A stretch of 64,000 nt of DNA, taken from NCBI GenBank assembly GCA_030447245.1, contig JAUJPG010000005.1:70117-134116 (forward strand). Reading direction: 5' to 3'. Source of the DNA: Chloroflexota bacterium (lineage in GTDB: Bacteria > Chloroflexota > UBA6077 > JACCZL01). Of this stretch, positions 1 through 10,164 are shown piece by piece (position 1 is the stretch's first letter; each line of letters begins with the position of its first letter). The notes under the pieces are model-generated. The model made no database searches. It had not been told where the DNA came from and saw only the letters and a list, made by a program, of their open reading frames with translations. The position numbers and the translations under genes are program-made.

Positions 1-1
1 C

Positions 2-505
2 CGCTTTGACGGGACCGTCCCCGCCGTGGCAGCGGTTCGCGACCTCGGTTTCGGGCTCGTCGTCTACGCCGCGGTGGCCTTCGGAGAGGAGCTGGTGACT
101 CGTGGCTACGTACTCCAGCGACTGGCTGAGGGCTGGGGTCGTGGTTGGGCAACCGTGCTCAGCTCGCTCATCTTCGGCCTGCTCCACATCGGCAATCCCG
201 GGAGCGGACCCATTCCAATTCTGGGCATCTTCATGGCCGGGCTGATGCTCGCCCAGGCCTACTGGTCATCGGGGCGTCTGTGGCTCCCGATCGGACTGCA
301 CTGGGCCTGGAACTACTTTCAAGGCCCGGTATTCGGCTTTCCGGTCAGTGGGACCGGCGCCAGCGGCCTGCTCCGGCTCGTACCGGTCGGCCCGGAGCCG
401 CTGACCGGCGGGTCGTTCGGCCCCGAAGCCAGCCTGATCGGCGCAGGCGCGTGCCTGGTTGGGTTCATCGTCCTCGTCCGGTCCCGTGTGGCCGCGCGCG
501 TGTAG
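2..505 (+). CDS. CPBP-family intramembrane metalloprotease, 5'-truncated by window edge
   Basis: EELVTRGYVLQRL...FGLLHIGNP motifs; the frame stays open upstream of the listed GTG. Confidence 0.75.
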   Translation, partial: RFDGTVPAVAAVRDLGFGLVVYAAVAFGEELVTRGYVLQRLAEGWGRGWATVLSSLIFGLLHIGNPGSGPIPILGIFMAGLMLAQAYWSSGRLWLPIGLHWAWNYFQGPVFGFPVSGTGASGLLRLVPVGPEPLTGGSFGPEASLIGAGACLVGFIVLVRSRVAARV

Positions 506-550
506 GGGCGCCCGTCGTGCACTCGAGCGACTCCAGCAAGCAGGACGAGC

Positions 551-588
551 GTGCGCCCATGTAGCCCTCGCGGCAAGGACGGGCGCAC
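551..588. terminator. Inverted repeat between convergent genes (possible bidirectional terminator)
   Basis: GTGCGCCC (551-558) and GGGCGCAC (581-588), 8-bp perfect arms. Confidence 0.4.
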
Positions 589-626
589 ATCAACCGCCTT
601 GACGCAATCGCCTCAGGGTGTATGCC

Positions 627-1958
627 TCAAGGGCGAGGATGATGACGGGTCGGCCAGACGCCGAGAGTGCCATCGACCACAGCGCGTGGCTCGGCACTGC
701 CATCAGCAGGCACGACATACACGCGGCCGCGAGCCGGGCCGGCCGGCTTCGCACCGCCATCGGGCGCAACGTCGGCATACGTCACGTAGCGGCCGTCGGG
801 CGACCAGACGCCGTGCGACTGCGTGTACTGGTCGAAGAAGGCGAAGTAGCGGATCTGCTCCTCGCTCGGTAGGAACTGGGAGATGCGCCTCGGGTTCTTT
901 CCAGCCGCGTCGACGACGTACCATGCCAGGGCCTGGGCGCGCCGATCGACCGCCGCGAACGCCAACTTCTCGCCGTCTGGCGACCAGAAAAACGCCATGA
1001 CCGGGTCGCGAGTGACCTGGACGCGTTCGTTGCCGTCGCTCTTGACGATGTCCAGTCCCTGGTAGAAGAGCCGCTCGCCTGGCGCGCGGCTACTGAAAGC
1101 CAGGTGCTCGCCGCCAGGCCGCCAGACAAAAGCGCCTTCATCCGAGAGCGGCGCGATCCGCACGCTGTCCCCACCGCCCGCGTTCGCCACGGTCAGAACC
1201 GAGCCACCGCCGGGCGCCTCGGCGACGAGCGCCACGCGACCTCCGTCTGGCGACCAGGACGGCGCGCGAAAGTCAGCTGGATGGAGGCCGAGCAGGCGTG
1301 GGCCTTCGACGGCGCCCGGTCGAGTTACCACCATCTCGGCGCGCGGGTTCGAGCGATGGTCGCCGCCGATGTGCAGCAGGACCTCCGAGCTATCCGGCGA
1401 CCAGGCGTAGTAGAGCGGATTACCTTCGGCCAGCTTGCGCGGGGCACCGGTTCCGACCGGGTCAATCAGCCACAGCTCCAACCCTTCGCGACGCTGCGCC
1501 AGCAGTGTCAGCGTCGATCCGTCAGGCGACCACGACATGTAGATCGGCGCCAGGTCCTGGGACTCCCAGACTCGGCGAAGACTCGATCCGTCCGGTTCGA
1601 CGGTCCAGACCTCGCCGGACGGCGTTATCTCGCCCGCGCCCGAGCGGAGCCTCGTGAAGGCCAGCCGGGAGCCATCCGCGGTCCAGGTAGGCCAGCGCGA
1701 AACCCGTGCCTCGCGGGCGACCGCCTGCTCGCCGGGTACAACGTCTACCCGGGCGGGGTCACCACCCTCGAGAGCAACGGTGTAGACGTGGTTGTCCTCG
1801 GCGACATACGCGAGGCGGCCGGCCGAGACTTCTTGCTCCTTGACGGCCACGCCGGGACGTGGACCGCCCCCTGCACAGCCCGAGAGAACCAGGACATGAA
1901 GAAACGCCGCTCCGAGCACCAGCGTGCCAGGCACGTCCCTTCGATGGGGTCGGGGCAT
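627..1958 (-). CDS. Lipoprotein with WD40-like/TolB-type beta-propeller (PD40) repeats
   Basis: Signal peptide with LSGC lipobox; repeated WSPDG/F.WSPDG motifs. Confidence 0.8.
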   Translation of the reverse strand: MPRPHRRDVPGTLVLGAAFLHVLVLSGCAGGGPRPGVAVKEQEVSAGRLAYVAEDNHVYTVALEGGDPARVDVVPGEQAVAREARVSRWPTWTADGSRLAFTRLRSGAGEITPSGEVWTVEPDGSSLRRVWESQDLAPIYMSWSPDGSTLTLLAQRREGLELWLIDPVGTGAPRKLAEGNPLYYAWSPDSSEVLLHIGGDHRSNPRAEMVVTRPGAVEGPRLLGLHPADFRAPSWSPDGGRVALVAEAPGGGSVLTVANAGGGDSVRIAPLSDEGAFVWRPGGEHLAFSSRAPGERLFYQGLDIVKSDGNERVQVTRDPVMAFFWSPDGEKLAFAAVDRRAQALAWYVVDAAGKNPRRISQFLPSEEQIRYFAFFDQYTQSHGVWSPDGRYVTYADVAPDGGAKPAGPARGRVYVVPADGSAEPRAVVDGTLGVWPTRHHPRP

Positions 1959-1991
1959 CTGGGACTCCGAAGCGCGTGGCCCTAGTGGTGA

Positions 1992-2315
1992 TCAGGCAAC
2001 GCCGCGCTGCTGCTCGGCGAGCCGCCGCTCGGCCAGTCGTTTGGGAGGTCGACCGCGGCGTGGACGATCCTCCAGGAAGTCCACCCGCGCGTACTCCTGG
2101 CGCAGCTCGAACTCGTCCGTGAACGTCGGGCCGCCGCACCGCTGACATTTGACCTGGGTGCGATCCGGTATCCGAATCTCGGCGGACGAGTCGACCGCTT
2201 TGAACGTTGTCGTCGGATGCCGGCCACCGCGTTCGACCCGGGCTACGCCGGAGATGTGGCCGCAATGGAAGCACTTGATGTCCGCTTCGAGATAGGTCCG
2301 GGTAGGAGCTGTCAT
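1992..2315 (-). CDS. Small zinc-ribbon protein
   Basis: Two Cys pairs (CFHC, CQRC); AAGGAGG Shine-Dalgarno before ATG at 2315. Confidence 0.6.
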   Translation of the reverse strand: MTAPTRTYLEADIKCFHCGHISGVARVERGGRHPTTTFKAVDSSAEIRIPDRTQVKCQRCGGPTFTDEFELRQEYARVDFLEDRPRRGRPPKRLAERRLAEQQRGVA

Positions 2316-2338
2316 CAACCGCCCTCCTTGTGGACGCG

Positions 2339-4072
2339 TCACACAGAACAACGTGGGTGAGTGGCCACGTATTCCCGCGACGACAGCTCCTGCTCGACGG
2401 CATCCATGAGAGGGACGAGAGTCCGCTCAGAGAAGTCGAACCGGATGTCGGCGGCCTCGAAGAGCTCGGGGAGCGGGCGGCTACCGCCGAGGCCGAGCGC
2501 GCGGCGGTAGTTGGCGATCGCGCCCTTCGGATCCTGCTTCGCCTGGAGCCAGATCTGGAGCGCGCCCAACTGCGCAATGGCGTACTCGATGTAGTAGAAC
2601 GGCGTGCCGAAGAGATGACCCTGGCGCTGCCACATCACGTCACGGGCCGGCACCCAGCCTTGCCAATCCAATCGATGGTAGAAGCGGTCCAGCAGGCTAA
2701 CCCAGACATCGCGGCGATCCTCACGGCCGTGGCCCGGATGGGTGTAGAGCCAGTGTTGAAACGCGTCGACGATGGCGATCCAGGGGAGCAAGGCGATGAC
2801 GTCTTCCAGATGCTTGCGAGCGGCGCGGTCCGCATCCTCAGCGCTGTAGAAGACGTCCAGGTGAGGCCGGCCGAGATGCTCCATCGCCATGCTGGCGACC
2901 TCGCAAAATTCGAACGGCGCGTGGCGATAAAGGCGGAGCGGCAGCGTGCGGGTCGCGGCGGCGTGCAGCGCGTGGCCGCCCTCGTGGAGAAGTGTCTCGA
3001 CGTCCCGCTGGACGCCGGCCGCGTTCATGAAGATGAACGGCTCGCGGATCTCGTCCAGCGTGTACTGGTACCCACCAGGCGCCTTCCCTTTGCGGCTCTC
3101 CACGTCGAGTGCGCCGCGAGACCGGAGCCGGGCGAACTCTCGAGCAAAGTCGGGATCGAGCCGGCAGAAAATCGTCTCGACGCCCTGGCAGAGCGCTTCA
3201 GTGGTGTCGAACGGCCGCAGCGGCGGGCGATTGGTTGGGTCGACCGCCAGGTCCCAGGGCCGCAGCACCGGCACGCCGAGAGCCCGCCTACGGCGCTCGT
3301 CAAGGCGGTCTCGCAACGGGACCACCGCTCGAGCGACCGCGTCATGAAAGCGCAGGCAGTCTTCAGGCGTGTAGTCGAATCGCGCGCGCGACTTCCAGGC
3401 ATAGGCACGGTAGTCTTCAAGGCCGGCGTTGTCGGCGACGCGCCGGCGCAGGTGGAGCATCTGCTCGAAGATCGTCTCCACCGCCTCACGGTCCTGGAGC
3501 CGTCGCGACGCGACGGCCTCCCACGCCTCGCGCCGTAGCTCCCGGTCTGGCTCCTCCTGAAAGCGTGCCATCTGCGGCAGCGTGAGCTCCTCACCGCGGA
3601 AGCGGACGGTCATCGCTCCGCAGATCTTGTCGTACTGCTGGTCCAGGGTGGTCAGCTCCGTCTGGAGCGGGACGTTCTCAGCGCGGAATAGCTCCACCTC
3701 GGCAGCGGTGTGGCGGTCGAACACGGCGTACAGGGAACGGTCAAATGATGTCCGGTGCGGAGATTGGAGGTAGCGCTGCTTGAGGCGCTGCCAGCGTGGC
3801 TCGCAGCGCGGCTCGATCTGCTCGACAACCTGAAGGTAGCGCCGCTCGATCTCCGGGTCGTCGGTATGGCAGGTCATGTCGATGTAGCACCTGGCAGCGT
3901 ACTCACCGAGGACCGATTGGAGTTCATCCAGATCGTGGAGCCAGGCTTCGAGAGCGTCCGCTGAGGCCATCTCGCGGGCGTCCAGGCGGTCAAAAAGTGG
4001 CTCGACCTGGGCCCAATCGGATGGATCGAAGTCGGCCGGAACGAAGCGTCGAGCACAAGTGGTGGTAGTCAT
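2339..4072 (-). CDS. M3-family oligoendopeptidase
   Basis: LLHEGGHALH zinc motif, ~577 aa; start MTTTTCARRF at 4072. Confidence 0.85.
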   Translation of the reverse strand: MTTTTCARRFVPADFDPSDWAQVEPLFDRLDAREMASADALEAWLHDLDELQSVLGEYAARCYIDMTCHTDDPEIERRYLQVVEQIEPRCEPRWQRLKQRYLQSPHRTSFDRSLYAVFDRHTAAEVELFRAENVPLQTELTTLDQQYDKICGAMTVRFRGEELTLPQMARFQEEPDRELRREAWEAVASRRLQDREAVETIFEQMLHLRRRVADNAGLEDYRAYAWKSRARFDYTPEDCLRFHDAVARAVVPLRDRLDERRRRALGVPVLRPWDLAVDPTNRPPLRPFDTTEALCQGVETIFCRLDPDFAREFARLRSRGALDVESRKGKAPGGYQYTLDEIREPFIFMNAAGVQRDVETLLHEGGHALHAAATRTLPLRLYRHAPFEFCEVASMAMEHLGRPHLDVFYSAEDADRAARKHLEDVIALLPWIAIVDAFQHWLYTHPGHGREDRRDVWVSLLDRFYHRLDWQGWVPARDVMWQRQGHLFGTPFYYIEYAIAQLGALQIWLQAKQDPKGAIANYRRALGLGGSRPLPELFEAADIRFDFSERTLVPLMDAVEQELSSREYVATHPRCSV

Positions 4073-4224
4073 GGTGCTAGGATACCCTACCCTGCCCTCG
4101 CCCTCTGTCGGTGCCAGTCGCGGGACAGGTGCGATTGACGCTCGGAATCGATCAGTCGTATCATCCCGCTGCCTCCCTCCCGCCGGCGGTCGGGACTCGG
4201 GGTCCGAGCCGAACGGAGAAATCA

Positions 4225-4395
4225 ATGCGCGGGTTGATGGACAAGTTCGGGATCGCTCTTGAGTTGCTGGGCTTCCTCTGGGCGCAACGACTCTGGTGGA
4301 TGATCCCTCTTGTCGTGATGCTGCTCTTGCTGGCGCTGCTGATCGGATTCGCGTCGGCCACCACGCTCGGCCCGTTCATCTACCCCTTGATCTAA
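4225..4395 (+). CDS. Small single-TM protein resembling DUF5989
   Basis: MRGLMDKFGIALELLGFLWAQRLWWMIPLVVMLLLLALLIGFASATTLGPFIYPLI; purine-rich SD upstream. Confidence 0.65.
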   Translation: MRGLMDKFGIALELLGFLWAQRLWWMIPLVVMLLLLALLIGFASATTLGPFIYPLI

Positions 4396-4481
4396 CTCCA
4401 GGCGCGGCTCGCAGGGGCGACCACGGCCACCGCGCTCGGGCACGCCCTGGAATGGGACCGGGGAGCTTGCGCCTTGAGCTG

Positions 4482-5141
4482 CTAGGACGCCCGATCCACC
4501 TGTGCGGAGGCCTCCTGCTGAGCTTCCAGCACCGCCGCCAGGAAGAGGCGATGAAAGCGGTCGTCGCCGCTCAGCTCCGGGTGGAAGCAGCTGACCAGCA
4601 ACCGAGCCTGGCGCGCCGCCACGATCGTGCCATCCTCGAGCCAGGCTAACGGTTCGACGCCAGGGCCGACCGAGCGGATGGCGGGAGCTCGGATGAAGAT
4701 CGCCCGAAAGGGTGCCTTGCCGAGTGAGTCGATCCGCAGATCGGTCTCGAAGCTCTGGAGCTGACGGCCGAAGGCATTGCGTTCGACTTGTAAGTCCATC
4801 GTCGCGAGGAGCGGTTGACTCAGACCACCAATGTCACGCGCCAGCAGAATCGTTCCAGCGCAGGTGCCGTAGATCGGCAGACCACTCCCAATAAGCCGGC
4901 GGAGCGGCTCGAGCAGCTGGAACTCCTCCAGCAGCTGGCCAATCGTCGTGCTCTCTCCGCCGGGGATGATCAGCCCATCCAAACTCTGAAGTTCGCCTGG
5001 CAGGCGAACCTGGCGGGCCTGAGCGCCGAGCCGTTCGAGCGCCTGGACATGCTCGATGAAGGCCCCCTGGAGGGCGAGCACTCCGATCGTCAGGCGGGAG
5101 AAGTCGTCAGTCATGCCATGCACCTCGTGGGTGAGCGACAC
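4482..5141 (-). CDS. pdxT: Pyridoxal 5'-phosphate synthase glutaminase subunit
   Basis: IGVLALQGAFIEH, IIPGGESTTIG, CAGTILLA motifs; adjacent to pdxS; start may be 5114. Confidence 0.95.
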   Translation of the reverse strand: MSLTHEVHGMTDDFSRLTIGVLALQGAFIEHVQALERLGAQARQVRLPGELQSLDGLIIPGGESTTIGQLLEEFQLLEPLRRLIGSGLPIYGTCAGTILLARDIGGLSQPLLATMDLQVERNAFGRQLQSFETDLRIDSLGKAPFRAIFIRAPAIRSVGPGVEPLAWLEDGTIVAARQARLLVSCFHPELSGDDRFHRLFLAAVLEAQQEASAQVDRAS

Positions 5142-5212
5142 GGCCGTGGCTGTTTGGGGGCCTCAGCGCGTCCGCGCAGCGGCCCCACGCTGAAGTCCCC
5201 CAGCAACAGTCC

Positions 5213-6100
5213 CTACCAGCCTCGGGCGGCCATCAGCTCGCGCTCCGGGATCGCGCCGAGCTCGATACCAGGCATGGCCTTGCCGAGATGCTTGGACACT
5301 TCGGCGATGATCTTCGGCTCGCGGAAGTGGGTCGTCGCCTTGACGATCGCCGCCGCGGTCCGTGACGGATCCTCGCTCTTGAAGATGCCCGATCCGACGA
5401 AGACACCCTCGGCACCAAGCTGCATCACCAGCGCCGCGTCGGCCGGGGTGGCCACCCCGCCGGCGCAGAATAGCACGACCGGCAGCTTGCCTTCCCCGGC
5501 GACTTCACGGACCAGCTCGTAGGGCGCGCCGAGCCGCTTGGCCTCGGACATCCACTCTTCGGGGCCAAGGATCCCAAGCCTCTTGATTGTGCTGGTGATC
5601 GCGCGCAAGTGACGGACGGCTTCGACGATGTTGCCCGTCCCGGCCTCACCCTTGGACCGGATCATCGCCGCGCCCTCGCCGATCCTACGCAGCGCCTCTC
5701 CCAGATCGGTCGCACCGCAGACGAACGGAACCTTGTACGCGTGCTTGTCGATGTGATTGACCTCGTCGGCCGGGGTCAACACCTCGGACTCGTCGATGTA
5801 GTCGACGCCCAGCGCTTCGAGAACCTGCGCCTCGCCAAAGTGGCCGATTCGCGCCTTGGCCATGACTGGGATGGTGACCGCATCCATGATCTGCTCGATC
5901 AACTCTGGGGGGCTCATCCGTGCGACGCCACCCTGGGCGCGGATCTCGGATGGGACGCGCTCCAGGGCCATGACGGCGCAGGCGCCGGCATCTTCGGCGA
6001 TCCGCGCCTGCTCTGGTGTGACGACGTCCATAATGACGCCGCCCTTGAGCATCTGCGCGAGCCCCTTCTTGACCGTATACGTCGCCTCTTGCATCGCCAT
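5213..6100 (-). CDS. pdxS: Pyridoxal 5'-phosphate synthase lyase subunit
   Basis: [52 protein letters not shown]. Confidence 0.97.
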   Translation of the reverse strand: MAMQEATYTVKKGLAQMLKGGVIMDVVTPEQARIAEDAGACAVMALERVPSEIRAQGGVARMSPPELIEQIMDAVTIPVMAKARIGHFGEAQVLEALGVDYIDESEVLTPADEVNHIDKHAYKVPFVCGATDLGEALRRIGEGAAMIRSKGEAGTGNIVEAVRHLRAITSTIKRLGILGPEEWMSEAKRLGAPYELVREVAGEGKLPVVLFCAGGVATPADAALVMQLGAEGVFVGSGIFKSEDPSRTAAAIVKATTHFREPKIIAEVSKHLGKAMPGIELGAIPERELMAARGW

Positions 6101-6177
6101 CTCCTCCAGCGAATCGCCGTTCTGCCGCGGCCTGAGGTTGCCTCGGCCACTATCTGAGCAGGACTGTAGGTCATCTG

Positions 6178-6240
6178 AGTGGACTTGTACAAGGTCCACT
6201 AGTGTGCCACACTATGATACCACTGGGAGTGGAGGTGACC
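6178..6240. promoter_or_regulatory. Divergent pdxS/pdxR control region with two inverted repeats
   Basis: AGTGGACTTGTACAAGGTCCACT (6178-6200) and TAGTGTGCCACACTA (6200-6214); SD GGAGGTGA at 6231 before GTG 6244. Confidence 0.65.
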
Positions 6241-6243
6241 CGG

Positions 6244-7827
6244 GTGGCCGAGGCGCTGGCGATCCCGTTGCACGAGGGCACGCCCCCCTCGCTCCAGCAG
6301 CAGCTCTACACTCGGCTCCGTGAGGATATCCTCAGCGGGCGGCTCCGTCCCGGCGAGAAGGTGCCGGCTACCCGGGCACTGGCTGTCCAGCTCGCCGTCT
6401 CTCGGACGACAGCCGTGCTGGCCTACGATCAACTGCTGGCTGAAGGGTACATCGAGGCGCGGCGTGGCGCGGGGACGTTCGTCTCGCGCCAGCTCCCCGA
6501 CGATGCATTCAAGGCGGCCTCCGAGGAGCGCCGCTTGGGCAGCGGCGCAGCCGGCCAGAGTGGACCGAGCACGCCAAGCCGGTCCGCACTCGCGCGGCAC
6601 GCGCCGCGTCGTCTGTCGCGCTGGGGCAGCAACCTCGGGGCCGTCGGATCGCTGATGACCGAGCGAGAGGTGCGCCTGCCGTTCGACTTCCGCCCCGGTC
6701 GTCCCGATTGGGATGCCTTCCCGCACCAGCTCTGGAGCCGCCTGGCCGCCCGCCGCTGGCGTCGACGCTCGGCTGACCTTGCGACCTACGGCGAGGCAGC
6801 TGGCTACCGTCCGCTTCGCGAGGCGATTTCCACCCACCTGGGCCAGTCGCGGGGTGTGCATTGCACCTCCAAACAGGTGGTCGTCGTCAACGGCTCGCAG
6901 CAGGGCGTCGATCTGCTGATCCGGCTCTGGCTCGATCCGGGCGACCGCGCTGCACTGGAAGAGCCCGGCTATCCCGGTGCCGCGCTGGCGCTGCGTGCCA
7001 ACGGCGTCACGGTCTGCCCGATCGCGGTCGACGACGATGGCATCGACGTCGGCGCGCTCGGCCCGGCGGACGCGGCCGACGCGCCGAGGCTGGTGTACGT
7101 GACGCCCTCGCACCAGTTCCCCACGGGCGCCACGCTGAGCCTTCCGCGTAGGCTGCGGCTCCTGGAGTGGGCCGCGCGCCGCGGGGCTCTGGTGGTCGAG
7201 GATGATTACGATAGCGAGTTTCGCTACAGCGGCAGACCCCTGGAGTCGCTCCAGGGCCTGGACGTCAACAGCGTCGCGGCATATGTCGGCAGCTTCTCCA
7301 AGGCGCTGTTCCCGCCGTTGCGAGTCGGCTTCGTCGTCCTTCCGCCCGAGTTAGCCGAGCCGTTCGTCGCTGCTAAGTGGCTGGCCGACCGGCAGACCGC
7401 GACCCCGGACCAGCAGGTGCTGAGCGACTTCATCCAGGAAGGGCATTTCGACCGCCATCTGCGACGGATGCGGCGTCTGTACGGCGCTCGGCGGGATGCG
7501 CTGCTTGCCGCGCTGCGGCAGCATCTCGGAGGGCTCGTGACGCCTGGTGGTGATGGAGCCGGCCTCCACCTGATCGCCTGGCTGCCGCCGGGATCGGATG
7601 CCGCGGGCATCGCCGCGCGCGCGGCCGAGCTTGGGGTGGCGGCACCAACACTCGACCCGTACTATCAAGGGGCGAGCGGCCGACCCGGTCTGATGCTCGG
7701 CTTTGCCGCGCTGGACGAGCCTCGCATCGTCGAGGGTGTCCGGCGGTTGGCGGAGGCCGTCGCGGTGGGACAAGGTCCCGGGACCAGGGCAACGTCTTTT
7801 GCCTTCCAGTCGGCATCACGGTGCTGA
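6244..7827 (+). CDS. pdxR: MocR-type (GntR wHTH + aminotransferase fold) regulator, probably PdxR-like
   Basis: N-terminal GntR helix-turn-helix (LRPGEKVPATRALAVQL), PLP domain (VVEDDYDSEFRYSGRPLESLQGLD, YVGSFSKALFPPLRVGF); divergent from pdxST. Confidence 0.85.
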   Translation: MAEALAIPLHEGTPPSLQQQLYTRLREDILSGRLRPGEKVPATRALAVQLAVSRTTAVLAYDQLLAEGYIEARRGAGTFVSRQLPDDAFKAASEERRLGSGAAGQSGPSTPSRSALARHAPRRLSRWGSNLGAVGSLMTEREVRLPFDFRPGRPDWDAFPHQLWSRLAARRWRRRSADLATYGEAAGYRPLREAISTHLGQSRGVHCTSKQVVVVNGSQQGVDLLIRLWLDPGDRAALEEPGYPGAALALRANGVTVCPIAVDDDGIDVGALGPADAADAPRLVYVTPSHQFPTGATLSLPRRLRLLEWAARRGALVVEDDYDSEFRYSGRPLESLQGLDVNSVAAYVGSFSKALFPPLRVGFVVLPPELAEPFVAAKWLADRQTATPDQQVLSDFIQEGHFDRHLRRMRRLYGARRDALLAALRQHLGGLVTPGGDGAGLHLIAWLPPGSDAAGIAARAAELGVAAPTLDPYYQGASGRPGLMLGFAALDEPRIVEGVRRLAEAVAVGQGPGTRATSFAFQSASRC

Positions 7828-7843
7828 CGTACACGACGCCACG

Positions 7844-9632
7844 ATGTTGAAGGGCCGCCCCCTGAGCGCCAGCGACTCCCGCGATAGATACGACGGTGCG
7901 CCGGAACCCGTCCTGGAGCCCGAAGATGCGCTCACCGGGCGTGACGCCGTCAACCTCTACGTCCGGACCTACAACACTATCCTCCGCAGCTCAGGTGACG
8001 TGCCGGTTCGCGCGTTCGAGCCGGCTCACCTGAGCACCGGCTCGAGCCTCCATCGTGGCGCAGGGTCGTCTCGGCCCGACGCCGGCGCGTTTATCTACTC
8101 GATCCAGCGGCTACCAGCCTGCATCCACCGCGTGGAGCGGGTACTCCTGGGACAGCTTCCGGAACAGTTGGGCGGTTTACACGGGCGGGATTGACGATTG
8201 GACCGAGGTCGAGGCACCAGGACGGCGCCGCCGATGGCACTGGGACGGCGCGGGCACGCTAGCAGTCTCGATCGCAAGTCCATCCGACTTAGACGACGTG
8301 ATCCCAACCCTGGTGGCGTACCAGATCGAGTGGAACACGCTGCATCAAGTGATTCACGATGATCCCGAGCTTGGCGCGGAGCTGGCGCGATCAGCCCCGC
8401 TAGGCGAAAGCCAGCTCGCCGGGTTGGGACCGCGGCTGCGCCTTCCGGCCGAGGACTGGGCCCGGTTGCGGGCGATCTGGGGCGCTGAGACATGGCCGAT
8501 GCTGGCCGAGATCGCGCGGGCCGAGCAGGACTTCCGCGTGCGGATGCTCGGTGGGACGCACGTCGGCTACGCCAAGCTGACCCATCGTTGGTGGCAGCCG
8601 ATTGGCGCGTATCTCGCTGCGCATGGACTCGAGGATCGGCCGACCTACTTCGTCTCCTCCAACCCGCACGCGCTGGTCAACTTGGTGTCAGGCTACGTCC
8701 GCCGACGCGCTGACAGCTTGTGGAGCTACCTGGAAGACGGCGAGGAGCGGGAGCTGGCCGAGCTGCGCGGCGCCCGCGAACGCGGCAATCCGGAGAACGT
8801 GCTCTACTACGCCGCGCGACTCTGGCACACCAGGCACAAGGAGGCGCCGGCCAAGGACGTCCGGACAGCTGAAGAGGCCGAGCGAGGGATCGTGACGATC
8901 CAGCCAGGGGCGGGACTGGACGTCTGCGCTCAAGTGATCGATCTGGCTCGGGTGCGGTCCGAGGACCTCGACCCACGGATTGCCGAGCTAAGCCCCATAC
9001 TGGGTCGTTCTGACGCCGTGATCGTGAACGTGGATTATCCACTCGGGATGGCGGCCTATTACGTCCTGCGCGAGGTGGTCGAGCGGGTCCCGCACCTGGC
9101 CGGCGTCTACGTGTTGGGCAAGGCGGCGACGCTCAACGGCGCCGTCGGCGACGTGATGCTCTCGGACGTCGTCTTCGACGAGCATACCGGCAACGTCTAC
9201 TCGTTCCCGAACGTCCTCGGCTACGACGACGTGGCGCCCTGGCTCGAGCGTGGCTCGGCGCTCGACAACCAGAAAGCCGTCGCTGTGCGCGGGACGTTCC
9301 TCCAGAACCGCGAGTTCCTGGAGTTCTTCTACCGCGAGGCCTACACCGTCGTCGAGATGGAAGCCGGACCGTATCTGAGCGCGGTGTACGAGGCGACCTA
9401 TCCCGCCCGCCACCCACTGGCGGAGGCGGTCCACTTCCGCCGCCTGCCGTTCGACTTCGGGTTGATCCACTATGCCTCAGACACTCCCTACACCCGTGCG
9501 CGGACGCTCGGCAGTCGCCGCCTGTCCTTCGAGGGAATCGACTCAACGTACGCCTCCGCTGTAGCGATCCTCCGTCGGATTCTCACCCGCGAAGCTATCA
9601 GGCTGGGTCCAATCGGGGCGCCTTCCGCGTAG
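7844..9632 (+). CDS. DUF6909-like protein, reading frame interrupted by an apparent +1 shift near 8150-8165
   Basis: N-terminal part [15 protein letters not shown]...[24 protein letters not shown] in frame of 7844; remainder [21 protein letters not shown]... in frame of 9632. Confidence 0.65.
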
Positions 9633-9657
9633 CGGCCCTCTGTTACAATCCGCGTCC

Positions 9658-10164
9658 ATGGGTCCTCTGGTCGGGTTGATCATGGGCTCCTCGTCCGATT
9701 GGGAGACGATGACCCACACGGCCGCCACGCTCGAGCGGCTGGGCGTCCCGTACGAGGCGCGGATCGTCTCGGCGCACCGCACGCCCGACTTGCTTCTGGA
9801 GTACGCGGCGAGTGCCGAGGAACGGGGCATCGAGATCATCATCGCCGGGGCGGGCGGCGCGGCCCACCTGCCGGGCATGGCTGCGGCGAAGACGATCCTG
9901 CCGGTCCTGGGCGTCCCAGTTCAGTCGCGGGCGCTCAACGGACTCGACTCGCTGCTCTCGATCGTCCAGATGCCGGCTGGCGTGCCGGTCGGGACACTGG
10001 CGATTGGGCGAGCCGGAGCGGTCAACGCCGCGCTGCTGGCGGTGAGCATCCTCGGGGCCAGTCATCCACACTTCCGCGAGGCAGTTCGGACCTACCGCTG
10101 CGAGCAGACCGCGGCGGTCCTCGCCGAACCGGACCCCGGAGCAAGACCGCGGGAGTCCAGGTGA
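9658..10164 (+). CDS. purE: N5-carboxyaminoimidazole ribonucleotide mutase
   Basis: [32 protein letters not shown]. Confidence 0.97.
   Translation: MGPLVGLIMGSSSDWETMTHTAATLERLGVPYEARIVSAHRTPDLLLEYAASAEERGIEIIIAGAGGAAHLPGMAAAKTILPVLGVPVQSRALNGLDSLLSIVQMPAGVPVGTLAIGRAGAVNAALLAVSILGASHPHFREAVRTYRCEQTAAVLAEPDPGARPRESR

Noticed and set aside
2330-3538. 402-aa plus-strand ORF antisense to the M3 peptidase gene
   Set aside because: High-GC shadow ORF. The opposite strand encodes a clear HEGGH peptidase and this translation has no recognisable motif.
9699-10160. N-terminal 154 residues of the 518-aa ORF containing purK
   Set aside because: Frame-shifted reading of purE. The real purK start is GTG 10161 ([14 protein letters not shown]).
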